DNA of 19,610 bases from Dehalococcoidia bacterium UBA1332. Its GTDB lineage: Bacteria; Chloroflexota; Dehalococcoidia; Lucifugimonadales; Lucifugimonadaceae. Location of the stretch: positions 1 through 19,610 of the forward strand of contig DBSW01000144.1 in the NCBI GenBank assembly GCA_002306745.1, read 5' to 3'. The notes under the pieces were generated by a model. That model was not told the origin of the DNA and did no database searches. It saw nothing but the letters and a program-made list of their open reading frames with translations. Position numbers and translations under genes: made by a program. Shown here piece after piece: positions 16,272 to 19,610 of the stretch (position 1 is the stretch's first letter; the number at the start of each line of letters is the position of its first letter).

Positions 16272-17057
16272 TTGAACCAAAATCCTAGTCATGCCTACTC
16301 CAAAGATTCGATGATTAGCAGGTCGCCAGGCACTAGCGCTGTTTTTGCATTAAATATCCTGCTTTTTGTCGGTCTGATGGCAACTGGAGGCACCGACACA
16401 CAAAATCTTTTGAAATGGGGTGCCAAGTATGGTCCTTATATCGCAGAAGGCGAATATTGGCGTCTATTCATGCCGATGTTTTTGCATGTAAGTTTTTTCC
16501 ACTTAATTACAAATCTTTTCGGCCTCATAATTTTTGGCTCCATGGTTGAACGGATCTTTGGGACACGTAACTTTTTGGTGATTTATTTTTTGGCCGGTTT
16601 ATTGGGAAATGTAATGAGTTTTTTAGCTGGGCCAAATCCCGGAGTTGGAGCTAGTGGCGCAGTATTCGGAGTACTAGGTGGATTTGGTATATATCTACTG
16701 ACTAATCGTCGTTTGTTAGGGCAGTTGGGCAGGCAACAATTAACTTCGGTTGGAGTCATTGTTGTGATCAATATTTTGTTTGGTTTGGCTATTTAAGGCG
16801 TAGATAATGCGGCACATATGGGTGGTTTGATCGCAGGCGTTTTGGTTGGATATTTAGTTACACCACGGGAGCGACTCTATTCACTCAATGATCAAGTGGG
16901 TTTTGGTGTACCTCGGGCGGTAATGAGGGCTCGACCGCAACCTAGATCCAAAATTTTTTTCGCTATTGCAACCATAGTGATCATTTCATGGTTGATCACA
17001 ACATACGTCTCAGGGACTTACTTGACGGACGAACTAGGTAACAAAATTCCTAGATAG
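16272..17057 (+). pseudogene. Rhomboid-family intramembrane serine protease, interrupted by in-frame TAA
   Basis: Read through, this is a 261-codon rhomboid gene. It has WRLFMPMFLH (63-72), the HxxxN oxyanion motif HLITN (77-81) and catalytic S128 in GASGAVFG. The catalytic H182 is in DNAAHMGGLIAG, and further membrane segments follow. A single TAA at 16794-16796 (codon 175) splits it in the same frame, seven codons before the catalytic His. Translation up to the stop would give 174 residues with Ser but no His, so the product should be inactive. The downstream piece is not an independent gene: conserved sequence continues directly on both sides of the stop. The start is TTG 16272, with GGGGA 11 nt upstream, or ATG 16311. 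Explanations are a recent nonsense mutation, readthrough, or a base-call or assembly error. Confidence 0.85.
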
Positions 17058-17111
17058 AGATTTACTGCTACACTCCAACGTTATATTGTTACTGTTCGCA
17101 TTTTGATTAGT

Positions 17112-17126
17112 TGAAACCTAGTATCA
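17112..17126. promoter_or_regulatory. Candidate Fur/Zur operator
   Basis: TGAAACCTAGTATCA is an imperfect palindrome (arms TGAAAC and GTATCA, five of six pairs, 3-bp centre). It lies 17 bp before the start of the Fur-family gene. Its length and TGA...TCA ends resemble Zur-type boxes of Gram-positive bacteria. It would fall between TTGATT (17103-17108) and TTTAAA (17127-17132), a weak promoter candidate with 18-bp spacing. One imperfect site found by eye is thin evidence. Confidence 0.3.
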
Positions 17127-17143
17127 TTTAAAATAGGGGTAAT

Positions 17144-17575
17144 TTGGTAGTCGAGATAGATGGCATGCAAGAGTCGAATCTACTGACAACATTGGAAGAT
17201 ATAGGTCTAAGAAAAACATCTGCTCGCGTCGCAGTTACTGCTCAGATCGAGAATACATCAGATTCATTTACCGCTGAGCAACTATGCAGAGATTTGCCAT
17301 ATGTTGGACGTGCTACGGTGTACAGAACGATACGACATTTGGTTGACGCCGGGGCGCTGTGCAAGTTGCCTATTTTAGATGGCGCACCAATGTACAGCAT
17401 AGCTCGTGTCGAACATCATCATCACACTATATGTACTAAATGTGGATCAGTTGGAGAGTTTAGACACACTACGGTTGAGAGAGTGATGCGATCGCTGGAA
17501 AAAGAGATCGATGGGAGAATTACGGGTCACCGTATGGAAATTTTTATTATCTGCAGCAAGTGTTTGGCTGAATAG
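17144..17575 (+). CDS. Fur-family metal-responsive regulator (probably Zur)
   Basis: This DNA-binding metal sensor has 143 residues from TTG 17144, or 136 from the internal ATG 17165. AGGGGT lies only 4 nt before the TTG, so either is possible. The N-terminal winged helix includes VGRATVYRTIRHLVDAG (54-70), the recognition region of Fur proteins. HHHHTICTKCG (91-101) holds regulatory histidines and the first structural zinc CxxC; a second CxxC is C137/C140. Because a zinc/manganese-type ABC importer follows after 1 bp, zinc sensing (Zur) is the most likely role. Mn- or Fe-sensing members cannot be excluded by sequence alone. It probably represses its own operon when metal is plentiful. Confidence 0.9.
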   Translation: MVVEIDGMQESNLLTTLEDIGLRKTSARVAVTAQIENTSDSFTAEQLCRDLPYVGRATVYRTIRHLVDAGALCKLPILDGAPMYSIARVEHHHHTICTKCGSVGEFRHTTVERVMRSLEKEIDGRITGHRMEIFIICSKCLAE

Positions 17576-17576
17576 A

Positions 17577-18440
17577 ATGGAAAATCCGAGCCGAGAAAAT
17601 ATTCAGACCGGCAATGTTTTTAATGAAACTGATACTAACTCTCACTCACAACACGACGACTTGTTGGTCGATTTATCACCAGGCAGAATCCCTATAAAAT
17701 TTGATGAGGTCTGGTTCAGTTACGATACTGAACCGGTGGTGCGGGACATAAATTTTTCGATTGGACCCGGTGAATTTGCTGCCATATTGGGACCAAATGG
17801 TTCAGGTAAGACCACTCTTATGAAGTTGGCTCTGGGTCTGATAAAGCCGAGTTCAGGTCGAGTTTTACTTTTTGGGCAAGCGGTGGAGAGTTTTAGGGAC
17901 TGGAGTAGAGTTGGTTATGTTCCACAAAGGATTGGTGCGACTGAGACTCGATTCCCGGCTACCGTGCGGGAAATAGTTGGTTTTGGGTCTTATTCGGGAT
18001 TCAATCCGTTCTCATTTCTACTTAATTCAGATTCATCATTAGTTGACGATGCAATGGAACTCGTAGGTATCGAACAGTTGGCTAATCGACGCGTATCAGA
18101 TATTTCAGTAGGTCAGCAGCAAAGAATGCTTATTGCGAGGTCGCTTGTACGTAGGCCGGATTTGATGGTGATGGATGAGCCAGTCGCTGGGGTTGATGCT
18201 GCTGGTGAAGAACAGTTTCACTCGATGCTAAGTCGGCTTAACAAAGAACTAGGAATGACGATAGTTATTGTTTCACACGATATTGGCGCAGTAATGCGAG
18301 AGGCCACGACTTGTGCGTGCGTTAATCGTGACATTGTTTTTCATGGACCGGTTCACCAGCTCGATGCTGGGGCGTTATCAGATCTATATGGATTTCCAGT
18401 AGATGTTTTGATGCATGACTCCGAGCATACCCACAGGTAG
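17577..18440 (+). CDS. znuC: Zinc/manganese-type ABC transporter ATP-binding protein
   Basis: This ATPase subunit of a metal importer has 287 residues from ATG 17577, 1 bp after the regulator stop. The frame is open further upstream, but only inside the regulator gene. Motifs in order are Walker A GPNGSGKTT (72-80), Q-loop Q117 in YVPQR, signature ISVGQ (176-180), Walker B LMVMDEP (196-202) and H-loop H234 in VSHD. The signature has Val where LSGGQ has the first Gly. A polar N-terminal extension of about 38 residues precedes the domain, and the tail ends HDSEHTHR. The closest families are ZnuC/MntB/TroB. Zinc is favoured by the Fur-type regulator and by the His-rich permease tail. Confidence 0.9.
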   Translation: MENPSRENIQTGNVFNETDTNSHSQHDDLLVDLSPGRIPIKFDEVWFSYDTEPVVRDINFSIGPGEFAAILGPNGSGKTTLMKLALGLIKPSSGRVLLFGQAVESFRDWSRVGYVPQRIGATETRFPATVREIVGFGSYSGFNPFSFLLNSDSSLVDDAMELVGIEQLANRRVSDISVGQQQRMLIARSLVRRPDLMVMDEPVAGVDAAGEEQFHSMLSRLNKELGMTIVIVSHDIGAVMREATTCACVNRDIVFHGPVHQLDAGALSDLYGFPVDVLMHDSEHTHR

Positions 18441-18445
18441 ATTAC

Positions 18446-19363
18446 ATGCCCGAGATATTTCAATACGAATTCATGAACCGAGCGATAATTGCTTCTTTTC
18501 TGGTTGGGGCTACAGCGCCTGCTTTCGGTGTTTTTCTTGTGTTGAGACGGCTTTCATTAATTGCTGACACGCTCGCTCATGTCGCTTTGGCTGGAGTCGC
18601 CATTGCGCTGATTACAAAGGCTTTTGCTCCTTTGATAGCTCTCGCAGCTACTACAACGGCCGCAGTTTCGATCGAGGAACTAAGAATAAGAAGATTACTT
18701 CCAGGCGATGCGGCACTTGCAGTTTTTTTATATGGGTCGTTAGCTTCAGCTGTGGTAGTAATTAGTCTGGCAGATGGATTTAACAGTAGTCTGTTTTCTT
18801 ACCTTTTTGGTAGTGTTTTGTCAGTTACCTCGACAGATCTTTGGTGGATGGCTGTACTTAGCATCGTGATCATTATGTTCATGCTCATGTTTAGTTCTGA
18901 ACTAGCTCAGATCACGTTTGATCCCGATTTAGCACGTATTAACGGCGTTAAGGTTCATCTCCTGAATCTTGGTTTAGCGGTGTTGACAGGAGCGACTATC
19001 ACGGTTTCGATGAGGATAGTCGGTGTTCTTCTTGTAGGCGCCCTAATTGTGGTACCTGTACTTATAAGCTTGAGGCTTACCCATGGAATGACACGAACAG
19101 TGATCACATCTTCAATGGTGGGAATTATTGTCGCAGTAACCGGTATGATAATTGCGTATTACGCAGACATTGCACCTGGTGGCAGTGTCGTGCTTACCGC
19201 TATTTTGCTTCTGGTATTGGTTGAGACCATAACTTTTGCAACACGTATATTTAAGCGCAAAGTAGTCCATCCAACTATCGGTGAGCATCATGCCCATTCC
19301 CATGAAACGCATGCTCACGGAACCACTCATGCTGAAGTCAGAGATAAACGTTTTCACAGATAA
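18446..19363 (+). CDS. znuB: Zinc/manganese-type ABC transporter permease with His-rich tail
   Basis: This ABC-3 family membrane subunit pairs with the preceding ATPase. The 305 residues contain about eight or nine hydrophobic segments. Typical landmarks are FGVFLVLRRLSLIADTLAHVALAGVA near the N-terminus and GALIVVPVLISLRL in the C-terminal half. The last 30 residues, from about 275, are hydrophilic and carry ten histidines (HP..., HHAHSH, HAHGTTH, FHR). They are probably cytoplasmic and able to bind zinc or nickel-like ions. The gene starts 5 bp after the ATPase stop. No substrate-binding protein (ZnuA/TroA type) is in this window. It converges on the truncated MFS gene with a 4-bp gap. Confidence 0.9.
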   Translation: MPEIFQYEFMNRAIIASFLVGATAPAFGVFLVLRRLSLIADTLAHVALAGVAIALITKAFAPLIALAATTTAAVSIEELRIRRLLPGDAALAVFLYGSLASAVVVISLADGFNSSLFSYLFGSVLSVTSTDLWWMAVLSIVIIMFMLMFSSELAQITFDPDLARINGVKVHLLNLGLAVLTGATITVSMRIVGVLLVGALIVVPVLISLRLTHGMTRTVITSSMVGIIVAVTGMIIAYYADIAPGGSVVLTAILLLVLVETITFATRIFKRKVVHPTIGEHHAHSHETHAHGTTHAEVRDKRFHR

Positions 19364-19367
19364 ATAA

Positions 19368-19610
19368 TCAGTCTAATGGAAGCTGTTTGTTATGTTTGGT
19401 TGTGACTTTTGCTAATGCGATACAGTTTATTGAAATAAAAAGAAATAAGGTTGTGATAATTAACATTAGTTCGTAATTGCCGTTTGTGTCGTAGATTACG
19501 CCTGCTATTAACGGACCAAGAACTGTAGGTAGAGATATGCTATGTCGCTTAAACCCATAATACTGCCGAATTGTGTGCGTATCGGTCACTAATGCCATAT
19601 GAGCTGCCTT
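19368..19610 (-). CDS. Major facilitator superfamily transporter, C-terminal end only
   Basis: The minus-strand frame is open to the right edge and gives the last 80 residues of a membrane protein. It shows a loop and helix typical of the end of MFS proteins: a Gly/Pro-containing segment, PTVLGPLIAGVIYDTNGNYELMLI, followed by a final hydrophobic helix and a Lys-rich cytoplasmic end. The GPLIAG-IYDxxGxY pattern is seen in monocarboxylate/oxalate-formate-like MFS proteins. The start lies outside the window, and the internal Met near 19598 is not a start. The substrate is unknown. It is not a close match to the MFS pair at 2787-5367. Confidence 0.75.
   Translation of the reverse strand, partial: KAAHMALVTDTHTIRQYYGFKRHSISLPTVLGPLIAGVIYDTNGNYELMLIITTLFLFISINCIALAKVTTKHNKQLPLD

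Noticed and set aside
16818..17057. Separate small gene of 79 codons
   Set aside because: It is in frame with and continues the rhomboid sequence after the TAA, and starts one residue after the catalytic His; it is the 3' part of the interrupted gene.
17511..17576. Upstream extension of the ABC ATPase gene
   Set aside because: It lies wholly inside the regulator gene; ATG 17577 directly after its stop gives a normal start.

Overview
The window reads as one continuous, moderately AT-rich stretch of a bacterial chromosome with tightly packed genes, several TTG/GTG starts and mostly weak Shine-Dalgarno sites. The gene set is a futalosine-type menaquinone operon, an endonuclease-type MutL, a class-2-like dihydroorotate dehydrogenase, several major facilitator transporters and an SMP-30 family hydrolase. 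I think this best fits an uncultivated marine Chloroflexota such as a SAR202-like lineage. That assignment is inference from gene content and protein flavour; no rRNA or other marker in the window settles it. I see no tRNA, rRNA, CRISPR array, insertion sequence or phage gene, and no gene-free stretch longer than 300 bases.

Layout. The left edge cuts a leftward pyrD (1-725). A rightward gene of unknown function (855-1625) then meets a leftward PLP-dependent threonine-dehydratase-like gene (1629-2591). A rightward tandem pair of related MFS transporters (2787-5367) is followed by mutL (5484-7274). A leftward SMP-30/gluconolactonase-like gene (7281-8123) lies divergent to a TetR-family regulator.

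The core of the window is 8290-16163. It reads tetR, UbiA-type prenyltransferase (mqnP), UbiX-type flavin prenyltransferase, UbiD-type decarboxylase, mqnE, mqnA, mqnC and mqnD, all rightward with overlaps or short gaps. Together they cover chorismate to 1,4-dihydroxy-6-naphthoate, then prenylation and decarboxylation, leaving out the nucleosidase step (MqnB/MTAN) and the final methylation (MenG/UbiE). A 30-bp palindrome with perfect 12-bp arms lies just downstream of a plausible promoter and upstream of tetR, so the regulator may control itself and the whole operon.

The right part has a rhomboid protease gene interrupted by one in-frame TAA. The stop falls between its catalytic Ser and His, so the gene is drawn as a pseudogene or a recoding/assembly-error candidate. 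It is followed by a Fur/Zur-type regulator with the ATPase and permease of a zinc/manganese-type ABC importer (17144-19363); the permease has a His-rich tail, and no substrate-binding protein is visible. The C-terminal end of a third, leftward MFS transporter runs off the right edge.

Most of the content belongs to known families. The items most worth a second look are the TetR-headed menaquinone operon with its operator, the interrupted rhomboid gene, the candidate metal-responsive operator and the unrecognised 256-residue protein.
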